Source of the DNA: Shimwellia blattae DSM 4481 = NBRC 105725
GTDB lineage: Bacteria > Pseudomonadota > Gammaproteobacteria > Enterobacterales > Enterobacteriaceae
DNA: 64,000 bases
Assembly (NCBI RefSeq): GCF_000262305.1
Contig: NC_017910.1
Location: forward strand, 744,001 to 808,000
Direction: 5' to 3'
Shown: positions 25,513 to 34,135 of the stretch, one piece after another
Position numbering within the stretch: the first letter of the stretch is position 1
Layout of the letters: each line of letters begins with the position of its first letter
Notes under the pieces: model-generated
Database searches by the model: none
What the model was told of the DNA's origin: nothing
Seen by the model: only the letters and a program-made list of their open reading frames with translations
Translations under genes and position numbers: made by a program

Positions 25513-25672
25513 TATGCAAACAGCGTAACCATAGGCGATCCGGCCTGCCGTTGTCTGGTTTTTTTCTCAGGAAAAACCGTTACTGGATCAACATTTCGCC
25601 TGTTTTTTCCGCCCCCCTCAGGAAGATTCCGGTTGACGACTGCCGCTGGCATTCGGGCCCCCTTTGCGGGGG

Positions 25673-26125
25673 CTATATGGCGAAGTCGGGGCGTTTCAGG
25701 GTCAGGCGGATATCCTGAATATTGAGCTGCTCAGACAGTGTCCGCAGGATAAGCAGGTAGCCGATAAATTCGCCATCGGTGGGGAACTCCCCCGGCAGGC
25801 GCTGGCTACCGGCGGCCACGGCGGCCACCCGGTTAAAAACCTGCTCAATATTCTGGCGGGTAAGACGGGCTGACTCGCCCGCAACGGAGGCAATCTCTTT
25901 GAGAAAATGGTCCGCACAATTAAAGCGCAGGGTGCTGTTATGTAGCTGAGGGGCCGCCCGGATAGCCTTGTCAATGTCACGGCGGGCTTTTTCCACTTCA
26001 GTGGCCAGGGGAAGCGAGTGATGAAAATAGCGTGCACTGAGAGAGCGATACCCCACGGGCAGCGTGACGGCAGGCCCGGTAAACCGGGTATGATCGGCAC
26101 CAATACTGAATGATTCAGCGTTCAT
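25673..26125 (-). CDS. Hypothetical protein
   Basis: A 150-residue soluble protein, mostly helical in appearance (VEKARRDIDKAIRAA, NIEQVFNRVAAVAAG), with no signal peptide or membrane segment and no motif I recognise. Codon use resembles the neighbours. A GC hairpin without T tract (GCCCCC / GGGGGC) overlaps its stop codon, then comes the ppaC leader; the two genes may share a transcript. Confidence 0.6.
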   Translation of the reverse strand: MNAESFSIGADHTRFTGPAVTLPVGYRSLSARYFHHSLPLATEVEKARRDIDKAIRAAPQLHNSTLRFNCADHFLKEIASVAGESARLTRQNIEQVFNRVAAVAAGSQRLPGEFPTDGEFIGYLLILRTLSEQLNIQDIRLTLKRPDFAI

Positions 26126-26296
26126 AATGCCTCCTGATAATAAGCAGTAAGCGGCGTGGCGTAATGGCCGCGGATGCCTGGATAAGCTGAACTCCTCTGA
26201 TAGTCGCTGTTAATGCCAGTGTAACACCCACAGCGAAGGGGGGAAGGGAATACGCATTTAATGTGCCCGGGCGTAAGGCGGGGCACACAAAAGGCA

Positions 26297-26319
26297 CCGC
26301 CGGAGGGGGGCTCCGGCGG
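26297..26319 (-). terminator. Terminator of ygiW
   Basis: Nine-base stem (CCGCCGGAG / CTCCGGCGG) 12 bases after the ygiW stop; on the minus strand it is followed by TGCCTTTTG. Confidence 0.7.
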
Positions 26320-26330
26320 CTATCGGCAGA

Positions 26331-26735
26331 TTACTGCACTTTGGTGACTTTTTTCACATCCAGCTCAACAGAGTTCCAGTCCTTATCAATTTCACCCTGT
26401 AACTCAACGGTATCTTTCGGGGTGATGGTCTGGCCGTTCCAGCGTTTCTGGTCGATATCGACATTTATCGTGCCGGTGGCATCGCGGAAGATATAGTCAT
26501 CGCCGCCAATGCGCTGTTCAATATTGCCCTTCAGCGTTACCCAGGTGTCGTCGCTCATGGTTTTGGCTTTTTCGACGGTCATCAGCCCGGCGCTGGGGCC
26601 GTTAAAGCCCCCGGTGGTCTGGCTGTGGGTCGTCTGGGTTGCGGGTGCGTTCGGATCAACAAAACCACCGTTTTGTGCCAGAACCGGGGCACTGGCTACT
26701 GCCAGAATGGCAAATAAAGCAGCTGTTCTTTTCAT
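26331..26735 (-). CDS. ygiW: YgiW/VisP periplasmic OB-fold stress protein
   Basis: A 134-residue BOF (bacterial OB-fold) protein with a signal peptide cut after ASAPVLA. The OB domain spans about residues 50-134 (WVTLKGNIEQRIGGDDYIFRD, NVDIDQKRWNGQ). E. coli YgiW and Salmonella VisP respond to peroxide, low pH and cationic stress; VisP binds peptidoglycan. It diverges from qseBC, as in E. coli. Confidence 0.92.
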   Translation of the reverse strand: MKRTAALFAILAVASAPVLAQNGGFVDPNAPATQTTHSQTTGGFNGPSAGLMTVEKAKTMSDDTWVTLKGNIEQRIGGDDYIFRDATGTINVDIDQKRWNGQTITPKDTVELQGEIDKDWNSVELDVKKVTKVQ

Positions 26736-26819
26736 CAGTATTTTCCTCTCGCTTTCCGGTAAGTCCCGGAATCTGTAATCGGTATATTGTTGCTGTGGAG
26801 TGGATTACACCAGAGAGTT

Positions 26820-26835
26820 CTTAACAGAATCTTAA
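26820..26835 (+). promoter_or_regulatory. QseB/PmrA-type direct repeat upstream of qseB
   Basis: CTTAA-N6-CTTAA, an 11-base direct repeat fitting binding of an OmpR/PmrA-class dimer. It lies in the ygiW-qseB divergent region, 130 bases ahead of qseB, so it could serve either promoter. Confidence 0.5.
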
Positions 26836-26965
26836 GTATCCGGCCAGGGGGAGTTTGTTTTTTAAAACTGCAGGATCCCGGGCATCCGGCGGGTAATCTG
26901 CTGTACAAAGCCCGGGGCAGAGGGTTAGATAGAGCCCAACAGAACACACTACAAGAGATATGACC

Positions 26966-27628
26966 ATGCGCGTGCTGCTCATTGAAGATGACAAGTTGAT
27001 CGGCGACGGTATCAAAGCCGGCCTGGTAAAAATGGGGTTCAGTGTTGACTGGTTCAGTGAGGGCAAACAGGGGCTGAATGCCCTGGATGCGGCCCCCTAT
27101 GATGCGGTGGTGCTTGATCTCAGCCTGCCGGGGATGGACGGGCTGGACATTTTACGCAGCTGGCGCAAAAACGGGCACGATGAACCGGTGCTGATCCTCA
27201 CCGCCCGGGATGCACTGGAGCAGCGGGTAGATGGCTTACAGCAGGGGGCGGATGACTACCTGTGCAAACCCTTTGCGCTGATTGAGGTGGCCGCCCGCCT
27301 GCAGGCGCTGATTCGCCGCCGCCACGGGCAGGTGCAGGCCCTGTTAACCCACGGCCAGATAGCCCTGGATCCCGCAAGCATGACGGTAACCTGCGCCGGG
27401 CAGCCGGTCCACCTGAAGCCCAAAGAGCTGGCGCTGCTGGAGCTGCTGATGCGCAATGCCGGGCGGGTGCTGCCCCGGGCGCTTATCGAAGAAAAAATCT
27501 ATGCCTGGAATGATGATGTCTCCAGTAACGCGGTTGAGGTGCATATCCACCATCTGCGTAAGAAGTTTGGCAGCGGGTTTATCCGCACCGTGTACGGTAT
27601 CGGCTACACCCTGGGAGAGGATGAATGA
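26966..27628 (+). CDS. qseB: Response regulator QseB
   Basis: A 220-residue OmpR-family response regulator. Receiver domain residues 1-115 with acidic pocket IEDD, phospho-acceptor Asp51 (VLDLSLPGMDG) and Lys in CKPF; winged-helix DNA-binding domain to the end (NAVEVHIHHLRKKFG). ATG 26966 begins MRVLLIEDD as in E. coli. In E. coli it acts with QseC and cross-talks with PmrB. Overlaps qseC by four bases. Confidence 0.96.
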   Translation: MRVLLIEDDKLIGDGIKAGLVKMGFSVDWFSEGKQGLNALDAAPYDAVVLDLSLPGMDGLDILRSWRKNGHDEPVLILTARDALEQRVDGLQQGADDYLCKPFALIEVAARLQALIRRRHGQVQALLTHGQIALDPASMTVTCAGQPVHLKPKELALLELLMRNAGRVLPRALIEEKIYAWNDDVSSNAVEVHIHHLRKKFGSGFIRTVYGIGYTLGEDE

Positions 27629-28980
27629 CCGCGCTGACGCGTAGCCTGCGGCTGCGTTTAATTATCGGGTTTATTCTGCTGGTCACCCTGGCCTGGAGTG
27701 GGGCCAGTTTTCTGGCGTGGAACCAGACCCGGAAGAACATTGATGAGCTTTTCGACTCCCAGCAAATGCAGTTTGCCAAACGGCTCACGGCGCTGGATAT
27801 CGGCGGGCTTAACCAGCATAACCCGGAGCTGCCGCGCAGTAAGAAAATGGTGCGCCACAGCCGCGGTGAGTTTGACGACGATGCCCTGGCATTCGCCATT
27901 TTTACCCGTGACGGGCAGATGGTCCTGAACGACGGGGACAACGGCCCGGATATTCCCTGGCACTACCGGCGTGACGGCTTTACCGAGGGCAAACTGCGCG
28001 ATGACAACGACGCCTGGCGCATGCTGTGGCTCACCACCCCGGACGGCAAATACCGGGTAGTTGTTGGCCAGGAGTGGGAGTATCGCGAAGATATGGCCAT
28101 CGATATTGTCCAGGCCCAGCTGGTGCCCTGGCTGGTGGCCCTGCCGGTGATGATTATCCTGATTATCTGGCTAATCAACCGGGAGTTTGCCCCCCTCAAG
28201 CGGCTGGTCATCCGCCTGCGTATGCGCCAGCCCGATGACCAGAGCCCGCTGCCCCCGCTGCCGCTGCCCGGTGAAGTGCTGCCGCTGGTCGAGGCGCTCA
28301 ACAGCCTGTTTACCCGGACCGGGGAGATGCTGGTGCGGGAGCGGCGCTTTACCTCTGATGCGGCCCACGAGCTGCGCAGCCCGCTGGCGGCGCTGAAAGT
28401 ACAGACAGATGTCGCCCAGCTGGCCGGTGATGAGGCCGTAATGCGTGAGCACGCGCTGGCGAACCTGAGTGAGGGGATCGATCGCGCCACGCGCCTGGTG
28501 GATCAGCTGCTGACCTTATCCCGGCTGGATTCCCTCTCCGGGCTGGAAGATGTGCAGGATATTGCCCTGCAGGATGTGCTGCAAACCGGCATTATGGATA
28601 ACTACCACAAGGCGCGGGCCAGCGGGGTGGAGCTGGTGCTGGATATCCGCCAGGCGCCGCCGCCGCGCCGGGCTCAGCCGCTGCTGATGGCGCTGCTGGT
28701 GCGTAACCTGCTGGATAACGCCATCCGCTACAGCCCGCGCGGCAGCACGGTGCGCATTACCCTGGATACGGATTATTTCAGTGTGGAGGACAACGGTCCC
28801 GGCGTCAGCGATGAGCACCTGCAACGCATTGGGGAGCGCTTTTTCCGCCCGCCCGGCCAGGAGAAGACCGGCAGCGGTCTGGGGCTGTCGATTGTGCAGC
28901 GCATTGCCGCGCTACACGGGATGCGTGCGCAGTTCAGTCACGCAGATCAGGGGGGATTCCGGGTCGAACTGCGCTGGTAA
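27625..28980 (+). CDS. qseC: Sensor histidine kinase QseC
   Basis: A 451-residue membrane sensor kinase; in E. coli it responds to autoinducer-3 and adrenergic signals. Two membrane helices (about residues 11-31 and 166-185) flank a periplasmic domain of about 135 residues. The H-box is at His248 (SDAAHELRSPLAALK), with N-box LLDNAIRYSP and G-boxes DNGPGVSD and GSGLGLSIV. Translationally coupled to qseB. Confidence 0.96.
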   Translation: MTALTRSLRLRLIIGFILLVTLAWSGASFLAWNQTRKNIDELFDSQQMQFAKRLTALDIGGLNQHNPELPRSKKMVRHSRGEFDDDALAFAIFTRDGQMVLNDGDNGPDIPWHYRRDGFTEGKLRDDNDAWRMLWLTTPDGKYRVVVGQEWEYREDMAIDIVQAQLVPWLVALPVMIILIIWLINREFAPLKRLVIRLRMRQPDDQSPLPPLPLPGEVLPLVEALNSLFTRTGEMLVRERRFTSDAAHELRSPLAALKVQTDVAQLAGDEAVMREHALANLSEGIDRATRLVDQLLTLSRLDSLSGLEDVQDIALQDVLQTGIMDNYHKARASGVELVLDIRQAPPPRRAQPLLMALLVRNLLDNAIRYSPRGSTVRITLDTDYFSVEDNGPGVSDEHLQRIGERFFRPPGQEKTGSGLGLSIVQRIAALHGMRAQFSHADQGGFRVELRW

Positions 28981-28990
28981 GGGGCAGGAT

Positions 28991-29010
28991 TCCGGCCCGG
29001 AAGGGCCGGA
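28991..29010. terminator. Hairpin between convergent qseC and uxuR
   Basis: Perfect 8-bp stem TCCGGCCC / GGGCCGGA with a GGAA loop, just after qseC and just before the end of uxuR. No T tract on either side. Confidence 0.5.
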
Positions 29011-29013
29011 CAG

Positions 29014-29784
29014 TCACTCCTGGCGGATGGTCGGCGGCCAGGACTCGAACAGATAGCCGTCAAAATTAATATCGTCCACGTCCGACATGGCCAGCAGGCG
29101 GTTTTTCACATTCTCCAGGTGCTGCCACATGGCCAGCCGGGCGGCCCGGGCATCTTTTTTGATAAGCGCGGCCAGGATCTGCTGGTGGTCGACCAGCCAC
29201 TCCTTGCGGTATTGGGTATCTTTCAGGTGGCGATGTAGCTGGATCCACATGGGGTTATTCTCCCGCCACTGCCAGGACTGCTTAAACAGCTCCACCAGCA
29301 TGGTGTTGTGGGTCGCTTCGGCAATGGCCAGGTGGAAGGCCTGGTCACCCTCTTCGTGGCTGTCTGAGGCCAGATCCTGTTGCTGCATATGCAGGGCGGC
29401 GCGCATTTTCATAATATCGTCGCGGGTGGCCTGCAGGGCGGCAAATTCGGCGATGTTGCTCTCCAGTAACTGGCGGGCCTGGAGCAGTTCAAAGGGCCCG
29501 GCATTATTGCACTGGGGGGCCGTGGTCCGGGCCGGGCTTCCGGCCGGGTCTGTCGGGAGCCGGGTAATATAAATCCCGGCTCCGCGCCGGACATCAATAA
29601 TCCCTTCCAGCTCCAGCATAATCAGCGCTTCGCGCACCACCGTACGGCTGACCGCTAACAGCTCGGCAATTTCGCGCTCGGGCGGCAGACGATCGCCTGT
29701 CCGGTAGGCTTTATCGATGATCATCGCACGCAGCAAGGCGCCGACTTCCTGATAAGGGCGTTGTTGAGGTGTGGAGGGTTTCAT
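29014..29784 (-). CDS. uxuR: Hexuronate regulator UxuR (GntR/FadR type)
   Basis: A 256-residue GntR-family repressor. N-terminal winged helix (GDRLPPEREIAELLAVSRTVVREALIMLE) and a helical FCD effector domain (FELLQARQLLESNIAEFAAL). Strongly similar to E. coli UxuR, which senses fructuronate/mannonate and represses uxuAB. Lies 137 bases after uxuB on the same strand. An internal Pro/Gly-rich stretch (about residues 80-95) differs from E. coli. Confidence 0.95.
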   Translation of the reverse strand: MKPSTPQQRPYQEVGALLRAMIIDKAYRTGDRLPPEREIAELLAVSRTVVREALIMLELEGIIDVRRGAGIYITRLPTDPAGSPARTTAPQCNNAGPFELLQARQLLESNIAEFAALQATRDDIMKMRAALHMQQQDLASDSHEEGDQAFHLAIAEATHNTMLVELFKQSWQWRENNPMWIQLHRHLKDTQYRKEWLVDHQQILAALIKKDARAARLAMWQHLENVKNRLLAMSDVDDINFDGYLFESWPPTIRQE

Positions 29785-29920
29785 GATGGCGTCACCTGGT
29801 TAACGAAGGGCAGGGCGGGGCCGGACTATAGCACCGGGCGGCGGGTATTGCCATGAGGGCGCCCGCCACACCGGATAAGACCACCGGCACCCGGCACAGG
29901 CCGGGCACTGGTCAGGGTGA

Positions 29921-31390
29921 TTACGCCAGGGCTTCTACCGTGGCGCGGGCACCGTTTTTCAGCAGATCCAGATATGCGTGGGTCACTGCGGCTACAAACT
30001 GCGCATTCGCCGGTAAATCCTTGCTGAAGATAGTTTCAATGGCCAGCAAAGCGCGGACCCGGGCTTCCGGCTCCTGATACTGCTGGTGGATTTCCCGGTA
30101 GCGTGCCGCCAGCGGGTCGACCACATCAATCGCGTTACCCTGCTCATCAACACCGCTGACATAGCGCATCCAGCCGGCAACCCCCAGGGTCAGGTGGCGG
30201 AAGTCATCACCGTTTTTCAGGTGAATACGCACCGGATCCAGCATGCGCTGAGGGAGCTTCTGGCTACCGTCCATGGCAATCTGCCAGGTGCGGTGGCGCA
30301 AAGACGGGTTGGTGTAGCGCTCAATCAGTAAATCAGCATAACCGACCAGATCAGTGCCCTGCGGCATGGAGAGGGTTGGCGCCTGTTCGTTAAGCATCAG
30401 CGCGCGGGCCGCCTTGCGATAGGCCGGGTTGGTCATGGTATCGGAGATGGTCTCATAACCGCCCAGGTAACCCAGATAGGCGAGGAAAGAGTGGCTGCCG
30501 TTAAGCATGCGCAGTTTCATCATCTCAAAGGGCACTACGTCGGCCACAAACTGTGCACCGGCTTTATCCCAGTCCGGGCGGCCATTGACGAAGTTATCTT
30601 CAATTACCCACTGGATAAACGGCTCGCAGGCGATAGCGCAGGGGTCAAACACGCCCAGCTGATCGGCCACCTGCTGCAGGGACTCTTCAGTCACGGCCGG
30701 TACGATACGGTCAACCATGGTGCACGGGAAGGTTACATGTCCGGCAATCCAGGCCGCCAGAGCCGGATCCCGGGCCTGCGCCAGGCCGAGTACCGCCGCT
30801 TTGGCCGCGTGGCCGTTTTCGCGCAGGTTATCGCAGGACATCACGGTAAAGCCCGGCAGTCCCCGTTCCCGGCGCATGGCGAGGGCTTCAACAATATAAC
30901 CAATGGCGGACTTCGGCTGCTGCGGGTGAGCCAGGTCGTGCTGAATAAAGCTGTTGTTGAGATCCAGCTGGCTGCTGGCGGCATCAATGCAGTAGCCTTT
31001 TTCGGTTACCGTCAGGGAGACAATGGCGGTTTCCGGGCGCGCCATGGCGTTGAGGATCCCGTCGCAGCCGTCAAATTCCGGGTGCAGAGCCTCTTTCATG
31101 GAGCCAATCACTTTCAGCGCTGTGCTTTCGGCACCGCGCTCGGCCACGGTATACAGCATATTCTGGTCTTTCAGGGCCTGGATCAGCCGGGCATCGTTAC
31201 CGGGCATCAGGTTCACTTCGCAGTAACCCCAGTCACTGTCGGTGGTTTCCAGCAGGCGGTGGGTATACAACGCCTGGTGAGCGCGGTGAAAAGCGCCACA
31301 GCCCAGGTGAACAATACGGGAGACCAGACGGCTGTTGTCCCACTGGGGGCGGGCAACGGAAAGAGTAGCGTTAGCGACGTTCTGTACCAT
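29921..31390 (-). CDS. uxuB: D-mannonate oxidoreductase (fructuronate reductase) UxuB
   Basis: A 489-residue long-chain polyol dehydrogenase that reduces D-fructuronate to D-mannonate with NADH in glucuronate breakdown. N-terminal Rossmann start RIVHLGCGAFHRAHQAL and the family motif KLRMLNGSHSFLAYLG are seen. Collinear with E. coli UxuB over its length. It follows uxuA by 97 bases. Confidence 0.96.
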   Translation of the reverse strand: MVQNVANATLSVARPQWDNSRLVSRIVHLGCGAFHRAHQALYTHRLLETTDSDWGYCEVNLMPGNDARLIQALKDQNMLYTVAERGAESTALKVIGSMKEALHPEFDGCDGILNAMARPETAIVSLTVTEKGYCIDAASSQLDLNNSFIQHDLAHPQQPKSAIGYIVEALAMRRERGLPGFTVMSCDNLRENGHAAKAAVLGLAQARDPALAAWIAGHVTFPCTMVDRIVPAVTEESLQQVADQLGVFDPCAIACEPFIQWVIEDNFVNGRPDWDKAGAQFVADVVPFEMMKLRMLNGSHSFLAYLGYLGGYETISDTMTNPAYRKAARALMLNEQAPTLSMPQGTDLVGYADLLIERYTNPSLRHRTWQIAMDGSQKLPQRMLDPVRIHLKNGDDFRHLTLGVAGWMRYVSGVDEQGNAIDVVDPLAARYREIHQQYQEPEARVRALLAIETIFSKDLPANAQFVAAVTHAYLDLLKNGARATVEALA

Positions 31391-31487
31391 GACAAACTCC
31401 TGAGTTTCGCCCCTGCCCGTACATCAGGACAGTCACGAAAATAAAGTAAAGGGGAGACAGAAAGCGGGGGCGTGGCCCCCGCAGAGC

Positions 31488-32672
31488 TTATTTGCTGAAG
31501 AAAGCGCGCTGGATAGCCAGCTCAACACCGCGCACTTCGGCCAGGCCTTTCAGGCGGCCAATGGCGGAGTAGCCCGGGTTGGTTTTCTTTTTCAGATCAT
31601 CAAGCATCTGATGCCCATGGTCAGGGCGCATCGGGATAAGGTCCGGGTTACCGGCTTTTTCACGGCGGTGCTCTTCCTCAACAATGGCTTTCACCACTTC
31701 ATACATATCCACGTCGCCCATCAGGTGCGCCGCTTCATGGAAGGTTTTCGGGTTATCCTCACGCAGGGTAGAGCGCAGGTGCGTAAAGTAAATCCGCGGG
31801 CCGAACTGCTTGATCATATCGACCAGGTCGTTGTCGGCACGCACCCCGTAAGAGCCGGTGCACATGGTGAAGCCGTTTGCCTGGCTGTTCACCGTGTCGA
31901 CCATCCACTGCATATCTTCAATGGTGGAGACAATACGCGGCAGGCCGAGGATCGGGCGCGGCGGATCATCCGGGTGAACCGCCATACGCACACCCACTTC
32001 ATCGGCCACGGCGGTAATCGCTTTCAGGAAGTAGGCGAAGTTTTCCCGCAGTTTGGCTTTGTCGATATCTTTATAACGGTTCAGGTGTGCGCGGAACTGA
32101 TCGAGGGTGTAGCCCTCTTCGGCACCCGGCAGACCGGCGATAATGTTGCGGGTCAGGCGGGCAATGTCCTCTTCGCTCATGGCGGCGAAGCGCTCAGCGG
32201 CCTGGGCAATCTCTTCTGCGGTGTAGTCCGCTTCGGCACCCGGGCGTTTCAGAATGTGCAGCTCAAAAGCGGCAAATTCGATCTGGTCAAAGCGCAGGGC
32301 TCTGGAGCCATCCGGCAACTGGTATGCCAGGTCGGTACGGGTCCAGTCCAGCACCGGCATGAAGTTGTAGCACACGGTGTGGATCCCACACTGGGCCAGG
32401 TTACGCAGGGTCTGCTGGTAGTTCTGGATCCACAGATCATACTGGCCGCTGTGGGTTTTGATGTCTTCATGGATAGGCACGCTTTCCACCACTGACCACT
32501 CAAGGCCTGCGGCCTCAACAATGGCCTTACGCTTCATGATCTCCTCAACGGACCAGACTTCACCGTTAGGGATATGGTGCAGGGCGGTAACTACGCCGGT
32601 AGCACCAGCCTGACGAACATCAGACAGTGTGACGGGATCGTTAGGACCATACCAGCGCCAGGTTTGTTTCAT
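31488..32672 (-). CDS. uxuA: Mannonate dehydratase UxuA
   Basis: A 394-residue TIM-barrel enzyme dehydrating D-mannonate to 2-keto-3-deoxygluconate. Same length as E. coli UxuA and begins MKQTWRWYGPNDPV; metal-binding regions MAVHPDDPP, CTGSYGVR and PMRPDHGHQM are present. First gene of uxuAB; two UxuR-type operators lie 120-160 bases upstream. Confidence 0.97.
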   Translation of the reverse strand: MKQTWRWYGPNDPVTLSDVRQAGATGVVTALHHIPNGEVWSVEEIMKRKAIVEAAGLEWSVVESVPIHEDIKTHSGQYDLWIQNYQQTLRNLAQCGIHTVCYNFMPVLDWTRTDLAYQLPDGSRALRFDQIEFAAFELHILKRPGAEADYTAEEIAQAAERFAAMSEEDIARLTRNIIAGLPGAEEGYTLDQFRAHLNRYKDIDKAKLRENFAYFLKAITAVADEVGVRMAVHPDDPPRPILGLPRIVSTIEDMQWMVDTVNSQANGFTMCTGSYGVRADNDLVDMIKQFGPRIYFTHLRSTLREDNPKTFHEAAHLMGDVDMYEVVKAIVEEEHRREKAGNPDLIPMRPDHGHQMLDDLKKKTNPGYSAIGRLKGLAEVRGVELAIQRAFFSK

Positions 32673-32790
32673 CTTGCCTTCCTTCTTCAGTGATGCCTCC
32701 GGAACGTGCCAGAGACCAGGTAATGGGGGCGGTATACCCGCTTAAGCATAGTGGGTGCCGCGAATGGGGTCTAACATCAACCAATTTAAA

Positions 32791-32809
32791 AAAGTTGTCA
32801 ACCAACTTT
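32791..32809. promoter_or_regulatory. UxuR/ExuR-type operator 1
   Basis: Inverted repeat AAAGTTG-TCAAC-CAACTTT upstream of uxuA. It resembles the UxuR/ExuR consensus AAATTGGTNNACCAATTT in size and symmetry. Confidence 0.6.
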
Positions 32810-32813
32810 GCTG

Positions 32814-32829
32814 AATTGGTCAACCAAAT
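32814..32829. promoter_or_regulatory. UxuR/ExuR-type operator 2
   Basis: AATTGGTCAACCAAAT, an almost exact match to the UxuR/ExuR operator core, four bases from operator 1 and therefore on nearly the same helix face two turns away. Confidence 0.72.
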
Positions 32830-32997
32830 GACGGGTTGATCAAATTTTTGGTATGCCACTATCCGGCAGGCAGGAATATTTCCCCGTGGATGTCCGCGCG
32901 TTTTGCCTGGCGGATCACTGCCTGTAGTGCGGGCAGTTGACACAAAAAATATCCTCCCCAGTATCTGGTTCCCGGAGCCTTAGTGACGGAAACCTGT

Positions 32998-34014
32998 ATG
33001 CCAACCATGAAAGATGTTGCCGCCCTGGCCGGGGTCTCAACCGCGACCGTCTCGCGGGTGATAAACCAGAATGCCTGGGTGGAGCCCGCCACCCGCGAGC
33101 GGGTTGAGAAAGCCATGCGCGAGCTGAACTACCGGCGCAACGCCGCCGCCATGGCGCTGGCGACCCGCAGCGGTGCCATGCTGGGGCTGCTGACCGGGAA
33201 TCTGGCCGATCCGTTCTTTGCCCGCCTGGCCCGGGGGGTGGAAGAGGTTGCCCGCAGCCAGGGGGTACGCCTGATGGTCAGCAGCGGGGGCCACCAGGCC
33301 AGTATGGAAAAGGCCGGGCTCGACTTTCTGATTAACCAGGGCTGCGAGGCGATAGTGGTGCACGCCAGCCGACTGGCAGACGATGAGCTGCTGCGTTACG
33401 CCGCCCACACCCCGGCGATGGTGGTGGTCAACCGCTATATTGCCGCCTTGTCCCACCGCTGTGTCTGGCTGGACAATCGCAACGCCGCCTACAAAGCGAC
33501 CCGCCACCTGCTGGATCGGGGCCACCGCTGCATCGCCTGTGTGACCGCGGATCTGCCCATTGATGACCGCCAGCAGCGCCTGGCCGGGTATCAGCAGGCG
33601 CTGCGGGAGGCGGGGGTCACCCCGCAGCCCGGCTGGGTGATAAGCGTCCCCTTTAATGAAGAGGGCGGCGAACGGGCGGCCCGGCAACTGCTGGAGAGCC
33701 CGTCCCCCTTTAGCGCAGTGTTCACCTTTAACGATGTAATGGCCGCCGGGATCATGCGGGTGCTGCACCAGCACGGGGTGCAGCTGCCGCAGCAGCTCTC
33801 CCTGGTGGGGTTTGATGATGTGGTACTGGCCCGCTACCTGTACCCGGCCCTGACCACGGTACATTACCCGGTCGAGCGTATGGCCCGCCGGGCGACCCAA
33901 CTGGCGCTTCAGCTGGCGGACAACGGGACACCAAAGCCCGGGCACAACGGGTTTTGCGCAGAGCTGGTGCTCCGCGATTCGGTGGTGACACTGGCCCATG
34001 GCAACCGGAAATAG
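32998..34014 (+). CDS. LacI family transcription regulator
   Basis: A 338-residue LacI-type regulator: HTH and hinge at residues 4-55 (MKDVAALAGVSTATVSRVINQN), then a periplasmic-binding-like effector domain (LLTGNLADPFFARLARGVEE ... VGFDDVVLARYLYPALTTV). ATG 32998 is used; the in-frame GTG at 32983 is also possible with GGAG before it. It precedes nhaC and malY on the same strand, and a LacI-style operator lies between it and nhaC, so it probably controls those two. Confidence 0.88.
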   Translation: MPTMKDVAALAGVSTATVSRVINQNAWVEPATRERVEKAMRELNYRRNAAAMALATRSGAMLGLLTGNLADPFFARLARGVEEVARSQGVRLMVSSGGHQASMEKAGLDFLINQGCEAIVVHASRLADDELLRYAAHTPAMVVVNRYIAALSHRCVWLDNRNAAYKATRHLLDRGHRCIACVTADLPIDDRQQRLAGYQQALREAGVTPQPGWVISVPFNEEGGERAARQLLESPSPFSAVFTFNDVMAAGIMRVLHQHGVQLPQQLSLVGFDDVVLARYLYPALTTVHYPVERMARRATQLALQLADNGTPKPGHNGFCAELVLRDSVVTLAHGNRK

Positions 34015-34039
34015 CGTGACGCCCTTCGCAATTTTCGCT

Positions 34040-34061
34040 GCCATGTATGCGGTTACATGGC
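34040..34061. promoter_or_regulatory. LacI-family operator before nhaC
   Basis: Inverted repeat with 8-base perfect arms (GCCATGTA / TACATGGC) and a central CpG, the pattern of LacI/GalR operators. It lies 75 bases before the nhaC start and just after the regulator gene. Confidence 0.65.
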
Positions 34062-34135
34062 GGCCCACAGGGGATCACATTTGCCGCTGAAAGGACTCAC
34101 TACCCTGTGGGCACGACATAACCTGGAGTTCCATC

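Larger units (their letters stand above)
32673..32997. other. Divergent regulatory region between uxuA and the lacI-type gene
   Basis: A gene-free 325-base interval. The left half (to about 32860) is AT-rich and has the UxuR operators; near 32780 there is also a half-site (AACCAATTT). No gene or RNA signal was seen. Confidence 0.5.

Noticed and set aside
25419..25672. A manganese (yybP-ykoY) or fluoride riboswitch before ppaC.
   Set aside because: The conserved blocks of either aptamer were not seen by eye; only hairpins and a T-rich run are supported.
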